Origin: CAYQMF01 sp964418595
Lineage (GTDB): Bacteria; Planctomycetota; UBA1135; UBA2386
NCBI GenBank assembly: GCA_964418595.1
Contig: CAYQMF010000049.1
Coordinates: 1-41,737, forward strand
Length of the DNA stretch: 41,737 nt
Reading direction: 5' to 3'
Both the position numbers and the translations under genes were made by a program. Under the pieces are notes generated by a model, which saw only the letters and a program-made list of their open reading frames with translations, was not told the DNA's origin and made no database searches. Positions 1-9,814 of this stretch are shown in pieces. Positions within the stretch are counted from its first letter, which is position 1; every line of letters begins with the position of its first letter.

Positions 1-577
1 GGGCGGGCGCGATCTTCCACGCCGCCATCAGCAGCGGGAAGTTCCACGGGATCACCTGCCCCACCACGCCGATCGGCGCCACGCTCGCGCCCGGGAACGC
101 GAGCTCGAGCTTGTCGGCCCAGCCGGCGTAGTAGAAGAAGTGCGCCGCCGCCAGCGGCACGTCGACGTCGCGCGCCTCGCGGATCGGCTTGCCGCCGTCC
201 ATGGTCTCGAGGCACGCGAACTCGCGCGCGCGTTCCTGGATCAGACGGGCGATGCGGAACAGGTAGCGGGCGCGCGTCGCGCCCGGCAGCTTGCTCCAGG
301 TGGCGAACGCCCTGCGCGCCGCGGCCACCGCGCGGTCGACGTCGGCGGCACCGCCGTGCGCGATCTCCGCGAGGTGCTCCTCCGTCGCCGGATTGGTGGT
401 GGCGAAGGTCCGCCCGTCGGCGGCAGCGGCGTACTCGCCGTCGATGAACAGGCCGAGTTGCTTCGGGATGACGAAGTGGTCGGTCGCCTCCGGGGCCGGC
501 GCGTAGGTCCACGCCTGCCCGAACGTGAGCTTGCGCGCGCCGGCCTTGTCACCTGCCTTCTCGCTGGTCTTCTCCAC
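1..577 (-). CDS. Aldehyde dehydrogenase, N-terminal part (cut by window edge)
   Basis: NAD(P)-dependent aldehyde dehydrogenase superfamily, about 192 N-terminal residues present; the rest, including the catalytic Cys and Glu, lies beyond position 1. Visible family features are the LFIDGEY segment near residue 42, the region running from ATTNPATEE to RAFATWS, MDGGKP, and the end of the cofactor-binding start VIPWNFPLLMAAWKIAP (Rossmann entry). The start is taken as the GTG at 577, only 3 nt after the deoC stop, so the gene is very probably translated with deoC. Following cdd and deoC, the likely substrate is acetaldehyde released by the aldolase; this is inference from context. Many genomes carry one or two ALDH genes next to this type of aldolase. 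Confidence in the family is high; the substrate is not shown by the sequence. Confidence 0.9.
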   Translation of the reverse strand, partial: MEKTSEKAGDKAGARKLTFGQAWTYAPAPEATDHFVIPKQLGLFIDGEYAAAADGRTFATTNPATEEHLAEIAHGGAADVDRAVAAARRAFATWSKLPGATRARYLFRIARLIQERAREFACLETMDGGKPIREARDVDVPLAAAHFFYYAGWADKLELAFPGASVAPIGVVGQVIPWNFPLLMAAWKIAPA

Positions 578-580
578 GCG

Positions 581-1486
581 TCAGTCCTTGCTGAAGTCCT
601 CGCCGCGCTGGTAGGTGCCGGAGCGCAGGCGTTGCAGTTGCATGAGCACGTCGTTGAGCAGCGTCGACGCCCCGAAGCGGAACGCATCGGGCGTCAGCCA
701 GCGGTCGCCGACCGTCTCGTTGACGAGCACCAGATACCGAAGCGCGTCCTTCGCCGTGCGGATGCCGCCGGCGGCCTTCACGCCCACGAGGCGCCCGGTC
801 TCGAGGAAGTGATCGCGCACCGCCTCGAGCATCAGCAACACGACGGGCAGCGTGGACGCAGGCGCGACCTTGCCGGTGCTGGTCTTGACCGTGTCGGCGT
901 CGGCGAGCATCGCGATGCGGCAGGCGAGGCGCACGTTGTCGTAGGTGCGCAACTCGCCGGTCTCGAGGATGACCTTCAGGTGCGCGCGTCCGCAGGCGGC
1001 CTTGACCTGACAGATCTCGTCGAACACCTGGCCGTAGCGCCCCGCGAGGAACGCCCCGCGGTCGATGACCATGTCGATCTCGTCGGCCCCCGCGTCGACG
1101 GCGCGCCGCGTCTCCTCCACCTTGAGGTCGAGCGAGGTCCGGCCGGAGGGGAAGCCAGTCGCCACCGACGCGACCTTCACGCCTGATCCGCGCAGCGCCT
1201 CGACCGCCACCGGCACGAGGTCGGGGTACACGCACACCGCTGCCACCGGCCCGATGTCCTTCCGCTCCGGCAGCGGATGCCGCGCCTTGTTGCACAGCGC
1301 GCGCACCTTGCCGGGCGAGTCCTGCCCCTCCAGCGTCGTGAGATCGATCATCGACACCGCGAGCTTCAGGCCGCGCTCCTTGGCGTCCTTCTTGATCGAG
1401 CGCGTCGCCAGTTCGGCGGCGCGGGTCTCGAGGGCCACCGCGTCGATCGGCGGCACGCGCAGGTCGCTGGCCGAGAGCGTGGTCAT
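581..1486 (-). CDS. deoC: Deoxyribose-phosphate aldolase, long animal-type form
   Basis: Class I aldolase cleaving 2-deoxy-D-ribose 5-phosphate to glyceraldehyde 3-phosphate and acetaldehyde in the cytosol. 301 residues, longer than the roughly 260 of the E. coli enzyme and close to the animal DERA layout: an N-terminal extension, then VSMIDLTTLEG, VAAVCVYPDLV, the conserved Asp in EIDMVID, the Schiff-base lysine motif VKTSTGK, and the second active-site lysine in VGVKAAGGIRTAKDAL. The ATG at 1486 overlaps the cdd stop as TGATG, which decides the start over the long open frame that continues upstream through cdd. Together with cdd upstream and the aldehyde dehydrogenase 3 nt downstream it forms a compact deoxynucleoside catabolic operon. 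A thymidine or purine phosphorylase and a phosphopentomutase are not in the window. Confidence 0.96.
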   Translation of the reverse strand: MTTLSASDLRVPPIDAVALETRAAELATRSIKKDAKERGLKLAVSMIDLTTLEGQDSPGKVRALCNKARHPLPERKDIGPVAAVCVYPDLVPVAVEALRGSGVKVASVATGFPSGRTSLDLKVEETRRAVDAGADEIDMVIDRGAFLAGRYGQVFDEICQVKAACGRAHLKVILETGELRTYDNVRLACRIAMLADADTVKTSTGKVAPASTLPVVLLMLEAVRDHFLETGRLVGVKAAGGIRTAKDALRYLVLVNETVGDRWLTPDAFRFGASTLLNDVLMQLQRLRSGTYQRGEDFSKD

Positions 1487-1896
1487 CAAGAACTCCAGTC
1501 GAAGCGGAACGGGTGGGGCATGAGGGCAGGCAGGGACGTGCGCGTCATCTTGCCGTCGGGCGTCGCCAGCACCACGGCCATGTCCTGCCCGAACTCGGCG
1601 AGCACCTGCAGGCACGCCCCGCAGGGATACGTGGCCGTGGCGGTCTCCGTGTACACGAGGACCGCGACCAGCTTCCGCCGCCCCTCCGCCACCGCCCGGC
1701 CGACCGCGTTCCGCTCCGCGCAGATCGTCAGCCCGTAGCTCGCGTTCTCGACGTTGCACCCGGGGAACACGCTGCCGTCGTCGGCGAGCACCGCGGCGCC
1801 GACCGCGAACCCCGACGCCGGGGCGAAGGCGTGCGTCGCGGCGCGCCGCGCTTCGCGGAGCAGGTGCGGCAGCGCCGCTTCGAGGTCGCTCGGCAT
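1486..1896 (-). CDS. cdd: Cytidine deaminase
   Basis: Hydrolytic deamination of cytidine and deoxycytidine to uridine and deoxyuridine, feeding nucleoside salvage. 136 residues, the size of the small homotetrameric class. The zinc site is complete: Cys of CAERNA with its catalytic Glu, and both Cys of PCGAC. The substrate-side motif GCNVENASYGLTICAERNA region is also intact. One oddity: the usual PCGACRQV reads PCGACLQV, Leu replacing an Arg that most family members keep. ATG at 1896 is preceded at 9 nt by TAAGCT, so the gene probably opens the operon with a leaderless or nearly leaderless transcript. It is followed by deoC (TGATG overlap) and an aldehyde dehydrogenase. Confidence 0.96.
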   Translation of the reverse strand: MPSDLEAALPHLLREARRAATHAFAPASGFAVGAAVLADDGSVFPGCNVENASYGLTICAERNAVGRAVAEGRRKLVAVLVYTETATATYPCGACLQVLAEFGQDMAVVLATPDGKMTRTSLPALMPHPFRFDWSS

Positions 1897-1905
1897 GAGG
1901 CCTTG

Positions 1906-1911
1906 AGCTTA
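1906..1911 (-). promoter_or_regulatory. -10-like element for the cdd operon
   Basis: TAAGCT on the minus strand, 9 nt before the cdd ATG. That distance places the predicted transcript start at or next to the start codon, so a leaderless mRNA is suggested. No convincing -35 hexamer was found. An AAGG in the spacer could alternatively serve as a weak ribosome binding site. Confidence 0.4.
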
Positions 1912-1940
1912 CGGTCTCGCCCAAGCAGCGCCGCAGGAGA

Positions 1941-3363
1941 TCACTGCCAGCGCCACCGTCCGGTCGCAGCGTCGAAGACGCCGAGGCTCACCTGACCCCG
2001 TTGCTCCGGCGTCGCCCGCTGCGCGGTCTTCAGGACGAGCGTCCAGGCGACCGGGTCGGACACCGCTTCGATCCGAACCGGACCCACGAAGACGGCGGCC
2101 GCCGCCTCGATCCCCCAGGGCACGGCGTGCGCGCCGCGGAAGTCGACGGGGAGCCCGTGCACCATGAAGTGGCGGGCCCCCGTCTCGCGGTGGCGATCCC
2201 GCAGGCCCGCGACGACCTGCTCCGCCAGCCGGCCGCTGGCCTGCCAGCGCGCGTTCACCGACCACAGCAAGGGCGTCTGCACGGCGAGCATCGCGACGAT
2301 CGCGGCCACCCCGGTCCAACGCGACGGACCGCCGCGTTCCCACGCGTGCGCGGCCAACATGCCAACGCCGGCCGCGAGCCAGAGCGAGGGGAAGTACAGG
2401 TAGCGCACGCCCGCGAGGTCGTCGCCCAGCGTCGCCCAGCTCGCGACCATCGCCAGCCCCGCGAGCGCGCAGAGGGCGAGGGCCATCGCGGCGCGCAGGC
2501 CGTGCAGGGTGAAGCGCACGCTGGCCAGCAGGAGCGCCAGCCCGACCGTCCACGCCACGCCCAGTCGCCCGGCGACCGCGTCGTCGGCGGGCGCGGGCTG
2601 CACGAGTTGCACGGACGCTTGCCCCAGGAACGAGAGCACGCGGCCGACGGCGGGATCGAGGTGCACGGAATGCCCGCCCTGGCGGTAGCCGCCGATCCCG
2701 CCGAGCCAGGTCAGCCGGAATGCGAGGTAGGTGACGGTCGCCGCCGCGAGAGCGCAAAGCAGCACGCGCGCGCCGCGATCGAAACGCCGTCGCTCGCCCC
2801 ACAGGAGCAGCGGCGCGTACGCGGCGAGGGGCATCGCCGGCTCCACCGAGAGCAGCGCGAGCATCGCTGCCACGAAGACCAGGGTCGCCCTGGACCACGC
2901 GCCGCGGGCGGCGAGGCGCCGCGCGAGCCAGGTCGCGAGCAGCGTCCAGCACGCGCCGAGCGGGTAGCCGCGGGCGCTGATCCAAGTCACCGCTTCGGGA
3001 TGCAGCGGGAAGCTGGCGAACGTCGCGGTCGCGACCACGCCCGCGAGACGCCGGCCGGAGAGCGACCAGGTCAAGCCACCGAGCAGCGCGGCCGCGCAAG
3101 CGTGCAGGACGAAGCCGTGCCAATGGAACACGGCGACATCGAGGCCGACCAGGGCACGATCGAGCCAGAACGACACCGCCAGCCAGGGGCGCAGGAACGG
3201 CGTGCCCTCGCCCAGCCCCAGGGCCCGAACGATCCCGTCGGCCCGCGCCTGACCGTCGAGGAGGATGAAGTCGTCGGCGACCCAGTACGCCTGCGCGGAG
3301 GCCCCGTAGCCGAGCACGACCAGCGCCAGACCCGTGCCGAGGAGGGCCGCCGCGAAGGCGAGG

Positions 3364-3389
<26 letters not shown>
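1941..3389 (-). CDS. GT-C-like polytopic membrane protein
   Basis: 482 residues with about ten or more hydrophobic segments, for example near residues 9-30, 85-110, 145-165, 175-200 and 300-345, so an inner-membrane protein. The pattern YWVADDFILL after the first segment and LHPEAVTWISARGY near residue 128 resembles the dolichyl/polyprenyl-phosphate-sugar-dependent GT-C glycosyltransferases and their TMTC/PMT-like relatives, in which an acidic pair lies in the first periplasmic loop and an H-x-E-A-V-x-W-I-S motif follows. A glycosyl transfer role is therefore likely but unproved. The C-terminal 110 residues look soluble. The GTG at 3389 overlaps the end of fadD by 26 nt; a second GTG at 3374 would reduce this to 11 nt. 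Co-transcription with fadD is likely, a functional link is not evident. Confidence 0.75.
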
Positions 3390-5040
<1,651 letters not shown>

Positions 5041-5054
5041 GCGATCGGCTCTGG

Positions 5055-5060
5055 ACTCTA
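5055..5060 (-). promoter_or_regulatory. Possible -10 element for fadD
   Basis: TAGAGT on the minus strand, 14 nt before the chosen ATG at 5040. It would give a 5' leader of only about 7 nt and argues against the two upstream in-frame starts. No clear -35 was seen. Confidence 0.35.
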
Positions 5061-5156
5061 CCATCGGCCGGAGCACACGCCGGGCTGCAATCCCCGCCGC
5101 AGCCGGGGGCGAATGCGTCCCGCGTGCGAGCGCAGCAGGCGGTGTCGGGCCAGTCC

Positions 5157-5184
5157 TTTACCCGGCGGAGCGGGACGCTACCCT
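5157..5184 (+). promoter_or_regulatory. Possible sigma-70-like promoter for apaG
   Basis: TTTACC and TACCCT are separated by 16 nt, a layout close to a housekeeping promoter. The predicted start near 5191 leaves a leader of about 25 nt that contains GAGAG at a reasonable distance before the GTG at 5216. Confidence 0.35.
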
Positions 5185-5215
5185 CTCGGCAGTCCCGACC
5201 GAGAGATCGAGCGCT

Positions 5216-5644
5216 GTGACCCGCCAACCAGTCGTCGCCACCACCCACGGCATCCGCGTCGAAGCCACGGCCCGGATGGTGCCCGCGAGCACCGCGCGCT
5301 CTTTCCTCGCGTCGCGGGCGGAGAAGGCGGTGTCGCTGTACTCCTACCGGATCCGCATCACGAACCAGGGGCTGGAGGCGGCGCGACTGCTCGAGCGCCA
5401 CTGGGTGATCCTCGACGCCGATGGCGAGCGCAGCGACGTGGCCGGTCCCGGCGTGATCGGTCAGCACCCCCACCTGCAGCCGGGGGAGACGTTCGTCTAC
5501 GACAGCTTCTGTCCGCTCCCGACGCAGTGGGGCACGATGGAGGGGACCTACACGTTCGAGCGCGCAGGCGGCGTGAAGTTCCGGGTCGCGATCCCGCGCT
5601 TCTTGCTCACGCCGCCACAGCAGACTGCGACGGCCGACATCTGA
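5216..5644 (+). CDS. apaG: ApaG domain protein
   Basis: 142 residues with the complete ApaG (DUF525) fibronectin-III-like fold signature: YSYRIRITNQG, RHWVILDADGE, the G-V-I-G-Q-H-P-x-L-x-P-G-E-x-F-x-Y run near residues 80-98, and a terminal V-x-I-P-x-F-x-L strand. ApaG occurs alone in bacteria, where it has been linked to cation efflux and Ap4A metabolism, and as a domain of some F-box proteins; its molecular role is unsettled. The GTG at 5216 is preferred because it leaves the family's usual short N-terminal tail and follows a GAGAG-type ribosome site; the frame is open much further upstream but that stretch is antisense to fadD. It converges with the hydroxyacyl-CoA dehydrogenase gene, 18 nt apart. 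Confidence 0.92.
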   Translation: MTRQPVVATTHGIRVEATARMVPASTARSFLASRAEKAVSLYSYRIRITNQGLEAARLLERHWVILDADGERSDVAGPGVIGQHPHLQPGETFVYDSFCPLPTQWGTMEGTYTFERAGGVKFRVAIPRFLLTPPQQTATADI

Positions 5645-5654
5645 GCAGCCTTGC

Positions 5655-5672
5655 GCGCGCCGCTAGGCGCGC
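5655..5672. terminator. GC hairpin between convergent apaG and 3-hydroxyacyl-CoA dehydrogenase genes
   Basis: GCGCGCC, loop GCTA, GGCGCGC: a perfect 7-bp stem just after apaG, with the stop codon of the opposing gene in its loop. On the plus strand it is followed by TTG rather than a T run, so it may be a Rho-assisted or bidirectional stop signal rather than a classic intrinsic terminator. Confidence 0.4.
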
Positions 5673-6559
5673 TTGTCGCCGTCCCAGCGGAAGAAGCCCT
5701 CGCCCGACTTGCGGCCGAGCTTGCCCGCCGCGACCCGGGCCCGCAACGACGCCGGCACCACGAACGCCGGCTCGGCGGGGTGCCGCTTCCGCCATCCCTC
5801 GAGGATCGCCAGCGTCGTGTCGAGGCCGACGTAGTCGGCGAGCGTGATCGGTCCCATCGGGTGACCGCAGCCGAGCCGCATCGCGGTGTCGACGTCGGCC
5901 GCCGACGCATCGCCGCGCTCGACCATGAGCAGCGCCTGCACGAGGTAGGGCACGAGCAACCGGTTGACGATGAAGCCCGGCGTGTCGCGGCAAGTCACTG
6001 GCTCCTTGCCGCACGCCTTGCCGAAGGCGAGCGCGGCTTCGTGCACGGCCGGGTCGGTGGCGTCGGTGCGCACGACTTCGACCAGTTGCATGAGCTGCAC
6101 GGGGTTGAAGAAGTGCAGCCCGATCGTGCGTTCGGGCCGACCCGACGCCGCAGCCATGCTGCCGATGGGGAACGACGACGTGTTCGAGGCGAACACGGCG
6201 TCGCGCCGGCAGATCGCCGCGAGGTCACGCCAGAGCCGGTTCTTCACGTCGAGGTCCTCGACGACGGCCTCGATGACGAGATCGCATCCGGCCAGCGCAC
6301 GCAGCTCGAGCTCGCCGCGGATCCGACCGCGGGCGTCGGCCACCATCTGCCGCGCCGCATCCGCGCCGAGCTGTCCCTTCTCCACGGCCTTCTGGGCCAG
6401 CTTGCCGAGGCTCTGCTCGATGCGCGCGAGACCCTTCGTGAGCGCCGCGGGCACGGCTTCGACGACCACGACCTGCTTGCGCGCCTGCGCGGCGGCGACC
6501 TGGGCGATGCCGTGCCCCATGAGGCCGCACCCCACGACTCCGATCGTCTCGAACTGCAC
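5663..6559 (-). CDS. 3-hydroxyacyl-CoA dehydrogenase (3-hydroxybutyryl-CoA type)
   Basis: NAD-dependent oxidation of (S)-3-hydroxyacyl-CoA to 3-ketoacyl-CoA. 298 residues, the size of the stand-alone single-function enzyme. The N-terminal Rossmann motif is VVGCGLMGHGIAQV, followed by DLVIEAVVEDLDVKN, the SNTSS motif, the catalytic His region GLHFFNPVQLMQLVEVV, and the C-terminal domain entry TPGFIVNRLLVPYL with GCGHPMGPITLADYVGLD. Start is GTG at 6559, decided by a strong AGGAGT 5 nt upstream. With fadD nearby it fits beta-oxidation, or short-chain metabolism of the butyrate/PHB type. No thiolase or enoyl-CoA hydratase is visible here. Confidence 0.95.
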   Translation of the reverse strand: MQFETIGVVGCGLMGHGIAQVAAAQARKQVVVVEAVPAALTKGLARIEQSLGKLAQKAVEKGQLGADAARQMVADARGRIRGELELRALAGCDLVIEAVVEDLDVKNRLWRDLAAICRRDAVFASNTSSFPIGSMAAASGRPERTIGLHFFNPVQLMQLVEVVRTDATDPAVHEAALAFGKACGKEPVTCRDTPGFIVNRLLVPYLVQALLMVERGDASAADVDTAMRLGCGHPMGPITLADYVGLDTTLAILEGWRKRHPAEPAFVVPASLRARVAAGKLGRKSGEGFFRWDGDKRA

Positions 6560-6564
6560 TGGTT

Positions 6565-6570
6565 ACTCCT
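6565..6570 (-). promoter_or_regulatory. Ribosome binding site fixing the GTG start at 6559
   Basis: AGGAGT lies 5 nt before the GTG. Clear Shine-Dalgarno sites are uncommon in this window, so this one is informative. The 200 bp upstream to the divergent gene at 6779 shows no other clear element apart from that gene's own -10. Confidence 0.7.
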
Positions 6571-6765
6571 GGCGCGACCTGACCTGGTCGCGATGACGGC
6601 GGGCATCGACATCCAGCCGGAACCGTTCCGACCGGCTGTAGTGCCCCGCGGGATCGAAGGACTGACGTTCGCGGCGGAGTGCGTCCATGTCCAGGGTCGC
6701 ATCGGCGCATCTCTGCGCGTCATGGCGCCAAGAGTCAAAACGGTCGAGTCGCCGACGGGCGGCGC

Positions 6766-6771
6766 TATCGT
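6766..6771 (+). promoter_or_regulatory. -10-like element for the DUF1549/DUF1553 gene
   Basis: TATCGT is followed by 7 nt and the ATG at 6779. The spacing predicts a transcript beginning at the start codon. No Shine-Dalgarno is present before this ATG. Confidence 0.45.
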
Positions 6772-6778
6772 GGCCCGC

Positions 6779-9700
6779 ATGGTGCCCATGCGCTCCGGCC
6801 TCGTCGCTCGGCTCGCCGCGACCGCGCTCGGCGCGTCGGCCCTGGTCGTAGCGCAGGAGACCGCAGCGCCCACGTCGCCCGCAGCATTCGATCTCGAGGC
6901 TCGGCGCGAGCACTGGTGCTGGCGCCTGTCGCCGCCGTCTCCCCCGCCGACCGTCGCGTCCAGCGCCTGGCCGCGTGATCCGCTCGACGCGTTCGTCCTC
7001 GCCAACCTCGAGGCGCATGGCCTGGCCCCGGCACCCGACGCCGACCCGGCCCTCTGGCTGCGCCGCGTCTCCTTCGACCTGATCGGCCTGCCGCCCACGG
7101 AGGCCGCGGTCCGGCGGTTCGGCGACCATCCGAGCGAAGCCGCGTACGCGCGCGTGGTGGACGACCTCCTCGCGTCGCCCCACTTCGGGGAGCGCTGGAC
7201 GCGCCACTGGCTCGACCTCGTGCGCTACGCCGAGACGCTCGGGCACGAGAGCGACTACGAGATCCCGGGAGCGTGGCGCTACCGCGACTACGTGATCCGC
7301 GCCTTCAACGCCGACCTGCCCTACGACCGCTTCGTCCAGGAGCACGTCGCCGGCGACCTGCTCCCCGAGTCGCGCCTGCATCCCGACGGCTTCGACGAGG
7401 CCCCCATCGGCACCGCCTTCTTCTGGTTCGGCGATCAGGTCCACTCCCCCGTCGATGTGAAGCGGCACACCGCCAATCGGATCGACAACCAGATCGACGT
7501 GGCGACCAAGACCTTCCTCGGGGTCACGGTGAGCTGCGCGCGCTGCCACGACCACAAGTTCGACGCGATCCCGCAGACCGACTACTACGCGCTCTACGGC
7601 GTGCTGCAGAGTTCGCGCTACGCGCTCCGTCCGCTCGATCCCGCGGATGGCTTTGCCGCGGCGCGCGCGGCCCTCGCCGAGGAGCGAGCGGCGCTGCGCA
7701 CCACGGTCGCCGCCGCCTGGACCAGGGCTGCGACCGACGTGGCGCCCGACCTGGATGCTGTGGTGACCGCGCCGGCGCGACCGACGCGCGGCGAGGGCGA
7801 GACCGACGAACGGTTCGAGGCGCGAAGCGCGCATTGGGATGACGCCCTTGCGGAGCATGCGAAGGTCCACGCCCGGTCGCCGGCGCGGGTGCGGGCGTGG
7901 CTCGATGTCCTGCAGGGCGCCGCGGCGCGCGACCGCGCCCACCCCCTGCACGCGCTCGCGATCGCCGTGACGGACGCGGAACGCCTTGCTCGGCGGTGGG
8001 AGGAATGGACGCGTTCGCCGGCGGGGCGCCCAGCCGACGATGCCGCCCGCGTTCTCGCGGACGCGGGCGACGACGGCATGCGTGCGTGGTTCGCCGTGGG
8101 AAGTGCGTTCGCACCGTCGGTGCGCGCCGCCGACGTCGTCGCGCTCGACGGCAAGGGTCGGCCCTTCATGCGCATGCTGCCCGGAGCCTGGGCGACCAGC
8201 GGCGCGGAGTCGCTCCGGCTGCAAGGCGCCCTGGCGTCACCGACGTTCACCATCGACCGCCGCTACCTGTGGATCCGCGCGGCCGGCGAGCGTGCCCGCT
8301 TCAACGTCGTCCTCGAGGGGTTCAACCTAATCCGTGACCCGATCTACGGTGGACTGCGCGTGCACGTGGATGCCGAGTGGCCGCGCTGGTACCGCGTGGA
8401 CCTCTCGCGGTGGCGAGGCCGCGAGGCCTACGTGCAGTTGCAGGACCTGCGCACGCCGGACCCGTGCGACGGCAACGGCCACTGCAACGCCCCGGGGTTC
8501 CTCGCCGTCCAGCAGGTGCACCTGTCGGACTCCGACCGTGCGCCGGACGCTGCGCGACCCGCTGCGAGCATCGAACTCGTCGGAGCGTCGGTACCCGCGA
8601 GCGTGCGCGCACTGGCCGCGCGGTTCGCGGCCGCAATCGAGACGGCCGTGGCGCGATGGTGCACAGCCGACGATTCCACGGCCCTCGGCGAACCCGACGC
8701 GGCCCTCTTGAGCTGTCTGTCGGCCACCCATCTGCTCGACGGACCGGTCGCCGACGATCCCGTCGTGGCCCGCGTCCGCGACCTGGACGCGCGCATCGCG
8801 GAGAGCGCCTGCGTGCCGACGATGGTGGATGGCGACGGGCGCGATGCGCCGGTCTTCCGTCGCGGCGACCCGTGGAACCTCGCCGCCGAGGTACCTCGTC
8901 GGGGCCTGGCCGCGCTGCCCACCGATGCGGCCGCCTACCGCGCCGGGAGCGGGCGCCTCACCTTCGCCCGGGAGATCACCCGCGCCGACCATCCGCTCAC
9001 CAGCCGCGTGCTGGTGAACCGGGTCTGGCATCACCTCTTCGGGGAGGGGTTGGTGCCCACCGTCGACAACCTCGGCGTGCTCGGCGTCGTCCCCTCGCAC
9101 CCGCGTCTGCTCGACCACCTCGCCCGCGAGTTCGTGGCCGACGGCTGGTCGATCAAACGGCTGATCCGCCGCCTCACGCTCTCGCGCACGTATCGCCTGG
9201 CAAGCAGCCACCCCGATCCGCGGGCGGCATCGATCGATCCAGACCAGCGCCTCCTGCACCGGGCGCGGGTGCGGCGCCTCGATGGGGAGTCCGTGCGCGA
9301 CGCGACGCTGCTGCTCGCGGGTCGCCTCGACCCCACGCCCGGGGGCCCGAGCATCCCCGTCCACCTCACCGAGTTCCTGCAGGGACGCGGTCGACCGGGC
9401 CGGCAGGGTCCGCTCGACGGCGCCGGGCGGCGCAGCGTGTACCAGGAGGTCCGCCGCAACTTCCTCAACCCGATGTTCCTGGTGTTCGACACGCCGATCC
9501 CCTTCACGACCATCGGCGACCGCAACGTGTCCAACGTGCCGGCGCAGGCGCTGACCCTCATGAACGATGCGTTCTTCGCCGAGATGGCAGGGAGCTGGGC
9601 CGAGAAGGCCCGGCGCGAGGTGCAAGGCGACGACGACGCACGCGCCGCATCCATGCTGCGCGCCCTCGTCTCGCGTGCGCCGACCGCGCTGGAGATCGCG

Positions 9701-9814
9701 GCTGCCGTGGCGTTCGTGCGCGAGGCGGCAACGGACGGCCAGGATGCGGCCACGGCGTGGCGCGATCTGGCGCACGCCCTGCTGTGCCTCAAGGAGTTCA
9801 CGTTCCTGCGATGA
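6779..9814 (+). CDS. DUF1549/DUF1553 secreted protein lacking the PSCyt1 domain
   Basis: 1011 residues. Signal peptide at about residues 1-25 (RSGLVARLAATALGASALVV, ending AQE). DUF1549 covers roughly residues 60-280, with SFDLIGLPPTEA, HFGERWTRHWLDLVRYAET and a CARCHDHKFD c-type heme-like motif near residue 253. A long middle region (about 300-700) has beta-rich, lectin-like stretches. DUF1553 follows at about 720-990, with HPLTSRVLVNRVWHHLFG and NVPAQALTLMND. Related planctomycete proteins usually carry an N-terminal PSCyt1 cytochrome domain, absent here. The role of this family is unknown. The gene overlaps the DUF1501 gene by ATGA, the standard pairing. The open frame runs far upstream, but that part is antisense to the dehydrogenase gene; ATG 6779 gives the signal peptide, and ATG 6788 is a close alternative. 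Confidence 0.9.
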   Translation: MVPMRSGLVARLAATALGASALVVAQETAAPTSPAAFDLEARREHWCWRLSPPSPPPTVASSAWPRDPLDAFVLANLEAHGLAPAPDADPALWLRRVSFDLIGLPPTEAAVRRFGDHPSEAAYARVVDDLLASPHFGERWTRHWLDLVRYAETLGHESDYEIPGAWRYRDYVIRAFNADLPYDRFVQEHVAGDLLPESRLHPDGFDEAPIGTAFFWFGDQVHSPVDVKRHTANRIDNQIDVATKTFLGVTVSCARCHDHKFDAIPQTDYYALYGVLQSSRYALRPLDPADGFAAARAALAEERAALRTTVAAAWTRAATDVAPDLDAVVTAPARPTRGEGETDERFEARSAHWDDALAEHAKVHARSPARVRAWLDVLQGAAARDRAHPLHALAIAVTDAERLARRWEEWTRSPAGRPADDAARVLADAGDDGMRAWFAVGSAFAPSVRAADVVALDGKGRPFMRMLPGAWATSGAESLRLQGALASPTFTIDRRYLWIRAAGERARFNVVLEGFNLIRDPIYGGLRVHVDAEWPRWYRVDLSRWRGREAYVQLQDLRTPDPCDGNGHCNAPGFLAVQQVHLSDSDRAPDAARPAASIELVGASVPASVRALAARFAAAIETAVARWCTADDSTALGEPDAALLSCLSATHLLDGPVADDPVVARVRDLDARIAESACVPTMVDGDGRDAPVFRRGDPWNLAAEVPRRGLAALPTDAAAYRAGSGRLTFAREITRADHPLTSRVLVNRVWHHLFGEGLVPTVDNLGVLGVVPSHPRLLDHLAREFVADGWSIKRLIRRLTLSRTYRLASSHPDPRAASIDPDQRLLHRARVRRLDGESVRDATLLLAGRLDPTPGGPSIPVHLTEFLQGRGRPGRQGPLDGAGRRSVYQEVRRNFLNPMFLVFDTPIPFTTIGDRNVSNVPAQALTLMNDAFFAEMAGSWAEKARREVQGDDDARAASMLRALVSRAPTALEIAAAVAFVREAATDGQDAATAWRDLAHALLCLKEFTFLR

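Noticed and set aside
581..1924. 447-residue version of the aldolase
   Set aside because: The first 146 codons are the cdd gene read in another frame; the TGATG overlap marks the real start.
5651..6778. Upstream extension of the DUF1549/DUF1553 frame
   Set aside because: Antisense to the hydroxyacyl-CoA dehydrogenase; a signal peptide begins at ATG 6779.
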